A stretch of 64,000 nt of DNA from Gammaproteobacteria bacterium RIFCSPHIGHO2_12_FULL_63_22 (GCA_001801685.1 MGYJ01000054.1:39027-103026); one strand, 5' to 3'. Shown: positions 46,688 through 55,955, numbered from the stretch's first letter. Numbers and translations: made by a program. The notes: generated by a model from the letters alone, not told the origin.

Positions 46688-49600
46688 ATGCATTTGAAAC
46701 AGGGATCTATCCAGGCGCCTGATGCTGGGCGCGTGCCTGCGCCCGTGCGCAATCGAACCGCCACCAGCCTCGGGATGCTTTCCGCGTTCCTGGTTTCCGC
46801 CCTTTTCTGGGCGATGCCGGCCTCCGCGCAGACGTCTGCAGCTTTGCAGGACAGTACTTGCGGCGGCACTCGCTCAGGGTCGGACCTGGGCTGCACGGCG
46901 AAGGAATTCACCGTCAATGCGGTGGTCCAGAATGCCCCGGGCTCGCTGCCAACCTGCACCATCGGTGGTACCGCGGAGATCGACGTCATCGTCGGCCTGG
47001 AAGGCACCAACGCCGATCGCCAGGACATCGGCTTGTTCGTCGGCCAGGCCGGCAACGACCCCGGTTTGGATGATGTTGCGGGTATCTGCTCGGTGGCCAC
47101 GTTCCCGAACAGCTACATCCCTCCGGTTACCCCACCGGTCTCGCCGTGGGAAGACAACGACGGCGACCAGTGCGGTGACTTCAATGCCAACGGCCAGGCG
47201 ACGCCCACCATCACGGGTGTCAAGGTGCTCTGCAACTTCGGCACCAACCCCGCCGATCCGGCCACCTATGGCAAGCTGCTTTTCCCGTACCTGCTGACCT
47301 ACCACCAGAACGATGGTGAGGTCTGTACCGGACCCGACGTTGTCGTTCCCGGCACGACCTCGAAGTGCAACAAGGGCGTCGGCAGCGTTACCGGCATCAC
47401 CCTGACCGGCTACGTCGACATCATCAAGCAGACCCTGCCGGACGCTGACCCGACGCTGTTTGACTTCACCGTCACCGGCGACGCCATCCTGTCCGACCCA
47501 CTCGATGCCACCTTCCAGCTGGCTGACGGCGGCACGAACCGCATTGAAACCGTGGTTGACGTGACCACGCGCACGATGACGATCGTCGAGACTGCCGCGC
47601 TGGGCTGGAATCCCACCGCCAGCATCAGCTGCGTCGACCTCAATGGCGCCGCTGCCGGCGCGTTCGTCGTCACCAACGGCGCTACCCGCACCATCACCGT
47701 TTCGCTGGACATCGCCAACCCCGGCGCCGTCTGCACCATCACCAACACCAAGGGCGTTCCGCTGACCCTGCAGAAATCCTGGGTCAACGCGATCACCGGC
47801 GATGCAGTCACGGTTTCCACCACCGGCCTGACGTCCAACGCCAGCCTGTCGGCCGTCGCCAACGCACCGACTGAAATCGATGTCGGAACCCCGGTCGACG
47901 TGGTTGCCGGCGATGTCATCACCATCACGGAAGGCGCCTTCACCACCGGTTCGGCCGCCAACTACGATATCTCCCTGTTGTGCGAAGGCAATGCCAACCC
48001 GCTGGTCGGCAATGTCCTGACGGTAAGCGACACCGACCAGGCCATCACCTGCACCTATACCAACTCGCGCAAGGATGTGTCCTTCAACATCCGCAAGTCG
48101 TGGCAGAACGCTGTAATCAACGACGCAGCCACGGTGTCCACCACCGGCGCCACGACCAACATCAGCCTTGATGCGGTCGCCGACACGGCCACCGAGATCG
48201 ATGCCGCCACGCCGGTCACGGCCTACGCTGGCGACGTCATCACCATCGACGAACTCTTCACCGTCGGCCTGCCGGGCAACTACACCTCGAGCGTCGGCTG
48301 CGCCGGCACCGCCGGCCTGGTCGGCAACGTGGTCACCCTCGGCGCGGCCGATACTGAAGTCGTTTGCACGCAGACCAACGCGCGCGCTCCGGTCGCACTT
48401 ACCCTGCGCAAGACCTGGGCCAACGCGATCATCGGCAATGCGGTGACGGTTTCCACGACCGGCGGCCTCAATACCGCCACGGTTGCCTCCACCGCCGACA
48501 CGGCCAACGAGTCCGATGACGGCACGCCGGTCGAAGTGTTCGCGGGCGAAGTGATCACGATCGGTGAAATCTTCGGCACGGGCAACGCCGGCGACTACAA
48601 CACGACCCTGGCCTGCACCGGCAACTCGGTTCCGTTCGACACCGCCAACAGCCAGCTGACAGTTGCAGTGGGCGACACCGCCATCACCTGCACCGTGACC
48701 AACTCACGCAAGTCGGCCCAGCTGACCGTGCGAAAGACCTGGGCCAGCGCCAACATCGGTGACTCGGTAACGGTTTCCACCACCGGCGCCACCAACAACG
48801 CCAACCTGGTGTCTGTCGCGGGCACCGCCAACGAAACCGATACCGGCACGCCGGTCACCGTGTTCGTGGGCGAAGCGGTCACGATCAACGAAGCGTTTAA
48901 TGTCGGCTCGCAGGCCAACTATTCGTCGGGCCTGGTTTGCACCGGCAACAACACGGTGCTCGCGGGCAGCGTGCTGACGGTGAATGCGCTCGATACGGCG
49001 ATCACTTGCACCTGGACCAACACTCGCGCAGCTGCCGGCCTCACCTTGGCCAAGACCTGGGTGAACGCCATCGTCGGTGATGCCGTGACGGTCTCCACGA
49101 CCGGCGGCACCAACAACGCGACGCTCGACTCCACGGCAGGCACCCCGAACGAAACCGACACCGGTTCAGCGGTGACCGTGTTCGCCGGCGAAGTCCTGAC
49201 CATCGGTGAAAGCTTCACCACGGGCTCATCGGCGAACTACACGTCATCGCTGAACTGCACCGGCCTGACCGGCGGCACCACCCTGGATGGCAACCAGCTG
49301 ACCATTGGCGCCACCCCGGGGGCGATCGTCTGCACCGAGACAAACACCCGCGTTTCCGCGTCGCTGACCCTGGCCAAGACCTGGGTCAACGCGATCGTCA
49401 ACGACGCAGTGACGGTCTCGACCACGGGCGGCACCAACAACGCGACGCTCAACTCCACCGCAGGCACCCCGAACGAAACCGACACCGGTACTTCGGTGAC
49501 CGTGTTCGCCGGCGAAGTCCTGACCATCGGTGAGAGCTTCACCACGGGCTCGTCCACCAACTACAACGCGGCGTTGAACTGCACGGGCCTGACCGGTGGC

Positions 49601-51694
49601 ACTGCCCTGGTCGGTAACCAGCTGACCATCGGCGCAACTCCCGGTGCGATCGTCTGCACCGAGACCAACACGCGTATCGGCGCAACGCTGACGGTTCGCA
49701 AGACCTGGGTGAACGCCCTGGTTGGCGATGCGGTCACGGTGTCCACCACTGGCGCGGTCAACAACGCCAGCCTGGCATCGGTGGCCGGCACGCCGAGCGA
49801 GACCGACACCTCGACGGCGGTAAACGTCTTCGCAGGCGAGGCCATCACGATTACCGAGGCCTTCACCACCGGCTCGCAAGCTGCCTACACCTCCGCGCTG
49901 GCTTGCACCGGAAACACGACGCCGCTTGCCGGCACCGTGCTGACGGTCAACCCGGCCGACACCGCCATTGTCTGCACCGAGACCAACACCCGCGTGTTGT
50001 TCCCGCAGCTGACAGTCACCAAGACGGCAACGCCCACGACCTTCGTCGTCGGCCAGCCGGCGTCCTACACGGTCACGGTGACCAACACGGGTGAGATCGT
50101 CACCAACGGCAACATCACCCTGACCGACACGCTGGCCACCGGTATTGGCTTCGTCAGCGCGACCGGCACCAACTGGAGCTGCAGCGGCACCACGACGCTC
50201 AACTGCACCTTCACCGGCACCCTGGCTCCGGCGGCTAGCACGTCGTTGACCTTGAATGTCACCGTTGGCCAGAGCGCAATCAACGGCAACAACTCGGCGA
50301 CCGCCAGCGGCGGCGGCGACGCGACCTGTCCGCAGGCTACCCGCTGCACCGGCACCGTCCTCGTGCCGATCGAAGTGCGTGGCATCGCGCTGCACATCGT
50401 CAAGTCGGCAAATCCGGTGCGCGTCAACGCCGGCTCGCTTGTGCTGTACACGCTCTCGGTCACCAACATCGTCAACTACGACGTGGTGAATGCCCAGGTC
50501 ATCGACATGCCGCCCAACGGCCTGGCGTATGTACCGGGTAGCGGCACGATTTACGACAGCAACGACGGCAACAACTCGGTTTCGGGTGCTCGCCCGATCA
50601 CCTTCTCGGGTGTTGACGTTGCCATCGGCCAAACCATCCGCATCCAGTACCTGCTCCGCGCAGGTGCGGCCCTGGCGGCTGGCGAATACACCAACTACGC
50701 GACTGCCTACCAGTTCGGCGAGCCGATCAGCAACACGGCTTCCACGACTGTCTATGCCGAAACCGGCGCGGATCCGCTGCTTGAGCAGACCCGCATCCTC
50801 GGCAAGGTGTTCGACGACCAGAACGGCGACGGCTGGCAGGATCCAGGCGAGCGGGGCATCCCCGGCGTCCGGATTGCATCGGTCGAAGGCCTGGTGTCTG
50901 AAACCGACGCCCATGGTCGCTACCACATCGAAGGCATCGTGCTGCTCAACCAGGAACGTGGCCAGAACTTCGTGCTGAAGCTTGACACCTCGACCCTGCC
51001 GCCGGGTTCCACCGTCACCACGGAAAACCCGCACGTCCGCCGCATCACGGCCGCCATCCCGGTTCGCTTCGACTTCGGCGTCAAGTTGCCGCCGATGCCG
51101 ATCTCGCAGTCGGGCAGCGTGGACATGGCGCTGGGCGAAATCCACTTCCTGCCTGGCAGCACCGAGGTTCGTCCGGAGTACTCGGCCATCCTCGACACCA
51201 TGGCCGAGAAGATCCGCACGCATCAGTCGGGTGAAGTCTTCATCGACAGCGCCTCGGGTTCCTCGCCGCTCGCCTTCGAGCGTGCCGGCAAGGTTCGCGA
51301 CCAGCTGATTGAGCGGCTCACGCCGGAGCAACGCAATGCCTTCGTCATCACCCTGCGCCTGCAGGCCAATGACGGAACGGAGGGATCAGTCACCCTGAGT
51401 GACACGGTCAAGTTGGGCGAGGTGCTGTTCGATACCGACAAGTCGGTGATCAAGCCCGAGTTCGACGCCTTGCTGGACAAAGTCGCCGCACAGATCGAAG
51501 CGGTGGGTGGTGGACGGGTTTCGGTGGTCGGCCATGCCGACCTGCGTGGCTCGGTGGAATACAACCAGGCTCTGGGTCTACGTCGAGCCAACGCGGTCTT
51601 CAAGCGCATTTCCGAGCGTTTGAGCCCGGAGGCGCGTCAGAACCTTAGCGTTGAAGTCGAGGGCGCCGCTGTGGTGCCGGGAGCCGGTCAGTGA
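46688..51694 (+). CDS. Giant exported multidomain surface protein (CnaB-like repeats, DUF11, SdrD_B-like, OmpA-like)
   Basis: A 1668-residue protein. The signal peptide ends near residue 48 (MPASAQ). Next come a Cys-containing N-terminal domain (about 50-240) and eight prealbumin/CnaB-like domains. The first is divergent (about 247-357), the other seven are 105-108-residue repeats (about 358-1108). Two DUF11-like adhesin domains follow (about 1109-1215 and 1230-1360), then an SdrD_B-like domain with the DDQNGDGWQDPGERGIPGV motif (about 1370-1465). The end has a degenerate and then a canonical OmpA-like domain; the latter has Asp1618 and Arg1633 in the peptidoglycan-binding positions. ATG 46688 has AGGGA seven bases upstream. 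The stop overlaps the barrel gene. A peptidoglycan-anchored surface filament is inferred. Confidence 0.85.
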   Translation: MHLKQGSIQAPDAGRVPAPVRNRTATSLGMLSAFLVSALFWAMPASAQTSAALQDSTCGGTRSGSDLGCTAKEFTVNAVVQNAPGSLPTCTIGGTAEIDVIVGLEGTNADRQDIGLFVGQAGNDPGLDDVAGICSVATFPNSYIPPVTPPVSPWEDNDGDQCGDFNANGQATPTITGVKVLCNFGTNPADPATYGKLLFPYLLTYHQNDGEVCTGPDVVVPGTTSKCNKGVGSVTGITLTGYVDIIKQTLPDADPTLFDFTVTGDAILSDPLDATFQLADGGTNRIETVVDVTTRTMTIVETAALGWNPTASISCVDLNGAAAGAFVVTNGATRTITVSLDIANPGAVCTITNTKGVPLTLQKSWVNAITGDAVTVSTTGLTSNASLSAVANAPTEIDVGTPVDVVAGDVITITEGAFTTGSAANYDISLLCEGNANPLVGNVLTVSDTDQAITCTYTNSRKDVSFNIRKSWQNAVINDAATVSTTGATTNISLDAVADTATEIDAATPVTAYAGDVITIDELFTVGLPGNYTSSVGCAGTAGLVGNVVTLGAADTEVVCTQTNARAPVALTLRKTWANAIIGNAVTVSTTGGLNTATVASTADTANESDDGTPVEVFAGEVITIGEIFGTGNAGDYNTTLACTGNSVPFDTANSQLTVAVGDTAITCTVTNSRKSAQLTVRKTWASANIGDSVTVSTTGATNNANLVSVAGTANETDTGTPVTVFVGEAVTINEAFNVGSQANYSSGLVCTGNNTVLAGSVLTVNALDTAITCTWTNTRAAAGLTLAKTWVNAIVGDAVTVSTTGGTNNATLDSTAGTPNETDTGSAVTVFAGEVLTIGESFTTGSSANYTSSLNCTGLTGGTTLDGNQLTIGATPGAIVCTETNTRVSASLTLAKTWVNAIVNDAVTVSTTGGTNNATLNSTAGTPNETDTGTSVTVFAGEVLTIGESFTTGSSTNYNAALNCTGLTGGTALVGNQLTIGATPGAIVCTETNTRIGATLTVRKTWVNALVGDAVTVSTTGAVNNASLASVAGTPSETDTSTAVNVFAGEAITITEAFTTGSQAAYTSALACTGNTTPLAGTVLTVNPADTAIVCTETNTRVLFPQLTVTKTATPTTFVVGQPASYTVTVTNTGEIVTNGNITLTDTLATGIGFVSATGTNWSCSGTTTLNCTFTGTLAPAASTSLTLNVTVGQSAINGNNSATASGGGDATCPQATRCTGTVLVPIEVRGIALHIVKSANPVRVNAGSLVLYTLSVTNIVNYDVVNAQVIDMPPNGLAYVPGSGTIYDSNDGNNSVSGARPITFSGVDVAIGQTIRIQYLLRAGAALAAGEYTNYATAYQFGEPISNTASTTVYAETGADPLLEQTRILGKVFDDQNGDGWQDPGERGIPGVRIASVEGLVSETDAHGRYHIEGIVLLNQERGQNFVLKLDTSTLPPGSTVTTENPHVRRITAAIPVRFDFGVKLPPMPISQSGSVDMALGEIHFLPGSTEVRPEYSAILDTMAEKIRTHQSGEVFIDSASGSSPLAFERAGKVRDQLIERLTPEQRNAFVITLRLQANDGTEGSVTLSDTVKLGEVLFDTDKSVIKPEFDALLDKVAAQIEAVGGGRVSVVGHADLRGSVEYNQALGLRRANAVFKRISERLSPEARQNLSVEVEGAAVVPGAGQ
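47759..50008 (+). repeat. Seven tandem 105-108-residue domain repeats inside the surface-protein gene
   Basis: Each repeat starts with a KxW strand (Lys at residues 363, 470, 575, 683, 789, 897 and 1005), then xAVTVSTTG, a central (V/L)TIxExF and a closing (I/V)xCTxTNxR. Repeats 5 and 6 (49031-49354 and 49355-49678) are nearly identical, with stretches of about 40 identical bases, which points to recent duplication or gene conversion. The others are more diverged. Confidence 0.9.
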
Positions 51695-54600
51695 ATAGGA
51701 ACCGTCAGTTCATGAAAACTCGGATGAAGCTTCTGGATTACACCCTGATCAGCCTGCTCGGCACTTTGGCGCCGGCAGCCTGGGCACAGACGGCGGCCGC
51801 CCCGGCCACCGAACAAACCGTGCTGAAGATCCGAAGCGAAGGTGAGACCGGTTCGGTCGACACTTCGCCGGAAGGCCTCCAGGCCTACCGCCGGGTCGAC
51901 ATCACCCAGGTCAATCCGGGCACCATCCCGGTATCGGGCAAGTTCCTGATCAACCTGCCTGCGGGCGGGATGATCTGGGCAACCGAAGACCCCCAGCTGG
52001 CAAGCCCCGTGCTCAACGTACAGGCGAGCTCGCTGGTGGGCCTTAGCGACGGCAAGATCGTGGCGCCGGTCAGCTTCCAGACCTACAGCAACTACGCTTC
52101 GTTCGCGGAAAAGTACGAGCTGCGCATCTACCGCGGCACCGACACCGATCTCGTTGATCCCATCGCCGTTCTTTCCGCGCCGTTGGCCAACTTCGGCCAG
52201 GTGGAGTGGGACGGCAGCACGACCGGATCGGTCAACCTTCGGGAAGGCGACGAACTGCAGTACGTGCTGCGTGCCATCGCCGCCGACGGCAACTTCGACG
52301 AAACGCATCCGGGGCGCTTGCAACTGATTCGCCCCGAGGAAGTGCAGCGGGCGATGAACAGCCTGCAGCGCTCGGCATCGGGCGAGACGGCCGGTTGGTC
52401 GGCAGCCGACATCCAGCGTCGTGACTTGCAGTCCGCGATCTTCGGCCAGAGCAACCTGCGCCAGCAGAACATCGCGATCTACGGTTCGCGCGTTCGTATC
52501 GTCGGCCAGGACATCCCGGCTGGCATGCCGCTCAAGATCAACGGCCAGAGCTATCCGGTCGATCTCGAGCGCAAGTTCGCCGCCGAGTTCCTGTTGCCTG
52601 TCGGCAAGCACAGCTTCGATGTCGAAACCGGCACCGGCGACCAGGTTGCCCATCGCCAGCTCGACGTGGATGTGACCGGCAAGTACTTCTTCATGGTCGG
52701 CCTGGCCGACCTGACCGTGTCCGACAACGACATCAGTGGCTCCGTTGCACCGGTCGGCCTGCTGGATCGCTACGACGGCACGATTACTGAAGGCCGCCTC
52801 GCGTTCTACCTGAAGGGCAAGGTCCAGGGTAAGTACCTGATCACCGCCCAGATGGATACGACCGAGCGTCAGGTCGAGGACATGTTCAAGGGCTTCTTCG
52901 ATCCCGATGCCCGCGACATCTTCCGTCGCCTCGATCCGGACCAGTACTACCCGGTCTATGGCGATGATTCGACCACCACGCGTGACGTGGATACCCAGGG
53001 CCGCCTGTATGTGCGGATCGACTGGGACAAGAACCAGGCGCTGTGGGGCAACTTCTCCACCGGCCTGACCGGCAGCGAATACAGCCAGTACGTGCGCAGC
53101 CTCTACGGTGCGGCCATTTCCTGGCGGACCCCAGGCTCTACTTCGCTTGGCAATGCCAAGGCTGAAGTACGTGCCTTTGGTTCCGAGGCGCAGAATGCCC
53201 CCGGCCATACCGAGTTCCTCGGCACCGGTGGCAGCCTGTACTACCTCAAGCACAGCGACCTGCTTCCGGGCTCGGAAAAAGTCACTGTCGAAACCCGCGA
53301 TCCGTTGACCGGTCGCGTGGAAAACCGCCACGAGATGGTGCGCGGCATCGACTATGAAATCGACGAACTGCAGGGCCGCCTCCTGCTGACGCGTCCGCTT
53401 TCGCAGGTCGTACGCGACAACCTCCCGACCATTACCCGCGACCAGCCGCTGGACGGTTTCGACAACGTCCTGATGGTGGATTACGAGTACATCCCGGACG
53501 GCTTCGACACCGACCAGCTGACCACCGGCATCAGCGGCAATGCCTGGATCGGCGACCACGTGAACATCGGCGGTACCTACGTCGACGAGAACCGTTCGGG
53601 CGACGATTACCAGCTGACCAGCGGCCACGTGACCTTCCAGGCTGGCAAGGGCACCTACCTGCGTCTTGAACAGGCGCACACGGAATCGTCCAGCGCAAAC
53701 ATCTTCTATTCGGACAATGGCGGTCTCAGCTTCACCGAGATGGAAAGCTACGAGTCCGATGAAGGCGACGCACGCAGCATCGAAGCCCGCATCAACCTCA
53801 AGGAACTGGGCTGGACCGAAAACGAATGGACGATGGGCGCCTGGTGGCGTGATGTCGATGCCGGCTTCTCGGTGGCCCGCTACTCGCGCGGCTATGACAT
53901 CCAGGAACAGGGCTTCGAATTTGCCGGCCAGCTCAGCGAAAACGTCCGCGTCAGCGGCCGTTACAGCGATGCCGAGCGCGGCGGCGAAAGCCTCGAGCAG
54001 GGCCAGGTCCTCGTCGAGTGGCGCATTGGCGAAAACAACCGCCTGATCGGTGAGTTGCGTTACATCACCGAGAACCACTACTACGGTTCGGGTACCGGCA
54101 CGCTGGCTGCGATCAAGTACAGCCATCGCTTCGGCTCCTCGCTCGATGTCTATGGCATCGCCCAGTTCACCCTGGACGATGACGACGGCGCCTACGACGA
54201 GAACGATGCCTTCACCATCGGCGCCAAGTACCTGTTCGGCAACCTGTCCTCGTTCGGTGCAGAACTCAGCCATGGTGATCGCGGCGGTTCCGCCAACATC
54301 AATGCCGAGTACATGGTGACCCCGTTGCATACCCTGTATGCCGGCTACACGTATTCGACCGACACCACGGCAGGCGATCCCTTGTTCGGCCGCACCCAGC
54401 CAACCGGCCTGACCATGGGCCAACGCTGGCGCATCTCGAACCAGATCAACCTGTTCAACGAGAGCCAGTTCCTCAAGGCACGCAACGAAAGCGGCATCGC
54501 CCACACCTTCGGCATGGATTTCTATCCCCGCGAAGGTTGGAACGTCGGCTTCACCTTGCAGCAGGGTGAACTCCAGTCCATCGAAAGCGATGATGATGGG

Positions 54601-55341
54601 TTCTACTCGTCCGAAGTCGACCGTCGCGCGATCAGTGTCAGCGCCGGCCACACGTCGCCGACCAGCCAGTGGAACAGCAAGCTTGAATATCGGAACGACT
54701 CGGGCGCCGAAGAACGCACCCAGTGGGTCAGTTCAAGCCGCTTCATGTACAAGGTCAATCCGGACTGGCGCATCGCAGCGCGCTTGAACTGGAGCGATAC
54801 CGAAGACCGTTACGATCCGATCGCCAATGCCAAGTTCATCGAAGGCAATGTCGGCTTCGCGTATCGCCCGGTCAAGAACGATCGCCTGTCCTTGCTCGGC
54901 AAGTTCACCTACCTCTACGACCTGAGCAGCTTTGGCCAGGATTCCCTGTCCGAATATGACCAGCGTTCCAAGATCGTCTCCCTGGAAGGCATCTATCGCC
55001 TGAACAAGGAATGGGAACTCGCCGGTAAGTTGGCCCATCGCAACGGCCAGGCCCGGATTGCCCGCGACACCGGCCCGTGGTTCGACAGCACGGCCGATTT
55101 CGCATCCATCCAGGCCCGCTACGAGCTGATGTACAAGTGGGACGCGTTGGCCGAGTATCGCTGGCTGAGCGTTGACCAGAACGACAGCGAACGTCACGGC
55201 TTCCTGGTCGGTCTCGACCGTCATGTCGGCGACAACTTCCGCATCGGCCTGGGCTACAACTTCACCGAGTTCAGCGACAACCTCGCCGAGCTCGATTACG
55301 ACCACAAGGGTTGGTTCCTCAACCTGACCGGCACGTACTGA
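51691..55341 (+). CDS. Large predicted outer-membrane beta-barrel protein
   Basis: A 1216-residue protein coupled to the surface protein by a GTGA overlap; GTG 51691 has GGAG seven bases upstream, with ATG 51712 as alternative. A signal peptide ends near APAAWAQ. Residues about 40-330 look like periplasmic beta-sandwich domains. From about 340 to the end, alternating hydrophobic/polar strands with many aromatic residues indicate a barrel of perhaps more than 20 strands, ending in Tyr (GWFLNLTGTY), close to the usual C-terminal aromatic signature. A DPDQYYPVYGDD.TTTRDVDTQG segment marks the sandwich-barrel border. No TonB box or plug is obvious. I recall similar barrels beside DUF11/OmpA proteins elsewhere. 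A role in export or anchoring of its partner is inferred. Confidence 0.8.
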   Translation: MNRNRQFMKTRMKLLDYTLISLLGTLAPAAWAQTAAAPATEQTVLKIRSEGETGSVDTSPEGLQAYRRVDITQVNPGTIPVSGKFLINLPAGGMIWATEDPQLASPVLNVQASSLVGLSDGKIVAPVSFQTYSNYASFAEKYELRIYRGTDTDLVDPIAVLSAPLANFGQVEWDGSTTGSVNLREGDELQYVLRAIAADGNFDETHPGRLQLIRPEEVQRAMNSLQRSASGETAGWSAADIQRRDLQSAIFGQSNLRQQNIAIYGSRVRIVGQDIPAGMPLKINGQSYPVDLERKFAAEFLLPVGKHSFDVETGTGDQVAHRQLDVDVTGKYFFMVGLADLTVSDNDISGSVAPVGLLDRYDGTITEGRLAFYLKGKVQGKYLITAQMDTTERQVEDMFKGFFDPDARDIFRRLDPDQYYPVYGDDSTTTRDVDTQGRLYVRIDWDKNQALWGNFSTGLTGSEYSQYVRSLYGAAISWRTPGSTSLGNAKAEVRAFGSEAQNAPGHTEFLGTGGSLYYLKHSDLLPGSEKVTVETRDPLTGRVENRHEMVRGIDYEIDELQGRLLLTRPLSQVVRDNLPTITRDQPLDGFDNVLMVDYEYIPDGFDTDQLTTGISGNAWIGDHVNIGGTYVDENRSGDDYQLTSGHVTFQAGKGTYLRLEQAHTESSSANIFYSDNGGLSFTEMESYESDEGDARSIEARINLKELGWTENEWTMGAWWRDVDAGFSVARYSRGYDIQEQGFEFAGQLSENVRVSGRYSDAERGGESLEQGQVLVEWRIGENNRLIGELRYITENHYYGSGTGTLAAIKYSHRFGSSLDVYGIAQFTLDDDDGAYDENDAFTIGAKYLFGNLSSFGAELSHGDRGGSANINAEYMVTPLHTLYAGYTYSTDTTAGDPLFGRTQPTGLTMGQRWRISNQINLFNESQFLKARNESGIAHTFGMDFYPREGWNVGFTLQQGELQSIESDDDGFYSSEVDRRAISVSAGHTSPTSQWNSKLEYRNDSGAEERTQWVSSSRFMYKVNPDWRIAARLNWSDTEDRYDPIANAKFIEGNVGFAYRPVKNDRLSLLGKFTYLYDLSSFGQDSLSEYDQRSKIVSLEGIYRLNKEWELAGKLAHRNGQARIARDTGPWFDSTADFASIQARYELMYKWDALAEYRWLSVDQNDSERHGFLVGLDRHVGDNFRIGLGYNFTEFSDNLAELDYDHKGWFLNLTGTY

Positions 55342-55360
55342 GCCCACTGCGGCACCCATG

Positions 55361-55390
55361 AAAAACGCCCGGCGAGCCGGGCGTTTTTTT
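55361..55390 (+). terminator. Rho-independent terminator of the surface-protein operon
   Basis: AAAAACGCCCGGC at 55361-55373 pairs with GCCGGGCGTTTTT at 55376-55388 around a GA loop, followed by further T. The GC stem and T7 run, 20 bases after the barrel stop, make a strong terminator; the A-run on the left makes it usable from the other strand too. Confidence 0.92.
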
Positions 55391-55436
55391 GTGCCTGCCA
55401 TGCGCCGGCGTCAGGCCGCCGGTCGAAGGGTTGCCC

Positions 55437-55925
55437 TCAACCGGCCGCTTCGAATCGATTCGCGGCAACGTTCTTCCGGACCTTCAGCGGGTCCCAGATT
55501 CGACCGTTCATGGCGATATAGACGCCGGCGGGCAGGGACTGGACGGCGCCGACCGCCGTGCCAATGTTGAATTCCGCATCGGAACCGCGAAAGCGCGCCG
55601 GATTCAGGGCGCCCGTCAATATGATCGTCTTGTCGGGAATGGTGGCCAACACCCTGGCGGTTTCAACCATCGTGTCGGTGCCGTGGGTCACCAGCACATG
55701 CTTCATTGGCTGCGCGGCGATCGCGGCCCGCAGCAGTTCCCGGTCGGCCTGGTTGATATGCAGGCTGTCCTTGCGCAACAAGCCGATCACGCTGAAACGG
55801 AAGGCGACGCCGAGCTCCTGCAGGATGCGGCCGATCTGGGGCTCTCCCACCTGGAAGTCGGATTTGTCGTCGAAGTACACCTTGTCGATGGTGCCCCCGG
55901 TGGTGACGATCAACAGTTCTTCCAT
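55437..55925 (-). CDS. Short asparaginase-domain protein
   Basis: A 162-residue protein corresponding to only the N-terminal domain of L-asparaginases. It keeps the first active-site motif IVTTGGTIDK and the second HGTDTMVETA. These supply the nucleophilic Thr and the Thr-Asp/Lys site, except that the C-terminal domain completing the site in the dimer is missing. The ending (YIAMNGRIWDPLKVRKN) is orderly and there is no frameshifted remainder downstream, so it seems a stable short form rather than a broken gene. Whether it hydrolyses asparagine is unknown. It is the last gene of a wrbA-DUF2069-asparaginase run. Confidence 0.82.
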   Translation of the reverse strand: MEELLIVTTGGTIDKVYFDDKSDFQVGEPQIGRILQELGVAFRFSVIGLLRKDSLHINQADRELLRAAIAAQPMKHVLVTHGTDTMVETARVLATIPDKTIILTGALNPARFRGSDAEFNIGTAVGAVQSLPAGVYIAMNGRIWDPLKVRKNVAANRFEAAG

Positions 55926-55955
55926 GGTTGGCGTCCGTCGGTTTGCGAGCGTGGA

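Noticed and set aside
47759..50008. CRISPR-like or transposon repeat array
   Set aside because: The repeats are long (about 320 bases), in frame and encode a conserved protein domain, so they are a domain repeat.
49244..51331. A 695-codon minus-strand open frame opposite the repeat region
   Set aside because: It is Arg/Ala/Gly/Val-rich low-complexity translation produced by the antisense of Thr/Ala/Asn-rich repeats; no family features.
51688..54651. A 987-codon open frame on the minus strand opposite the barrel gene
   Set aside because: It is a shadow of the plus-strand gene in GC-rich DNA: no recognisable domain and no ribosome-binding site, while the plus-strand frame has a signal peptide and barrel pattern.
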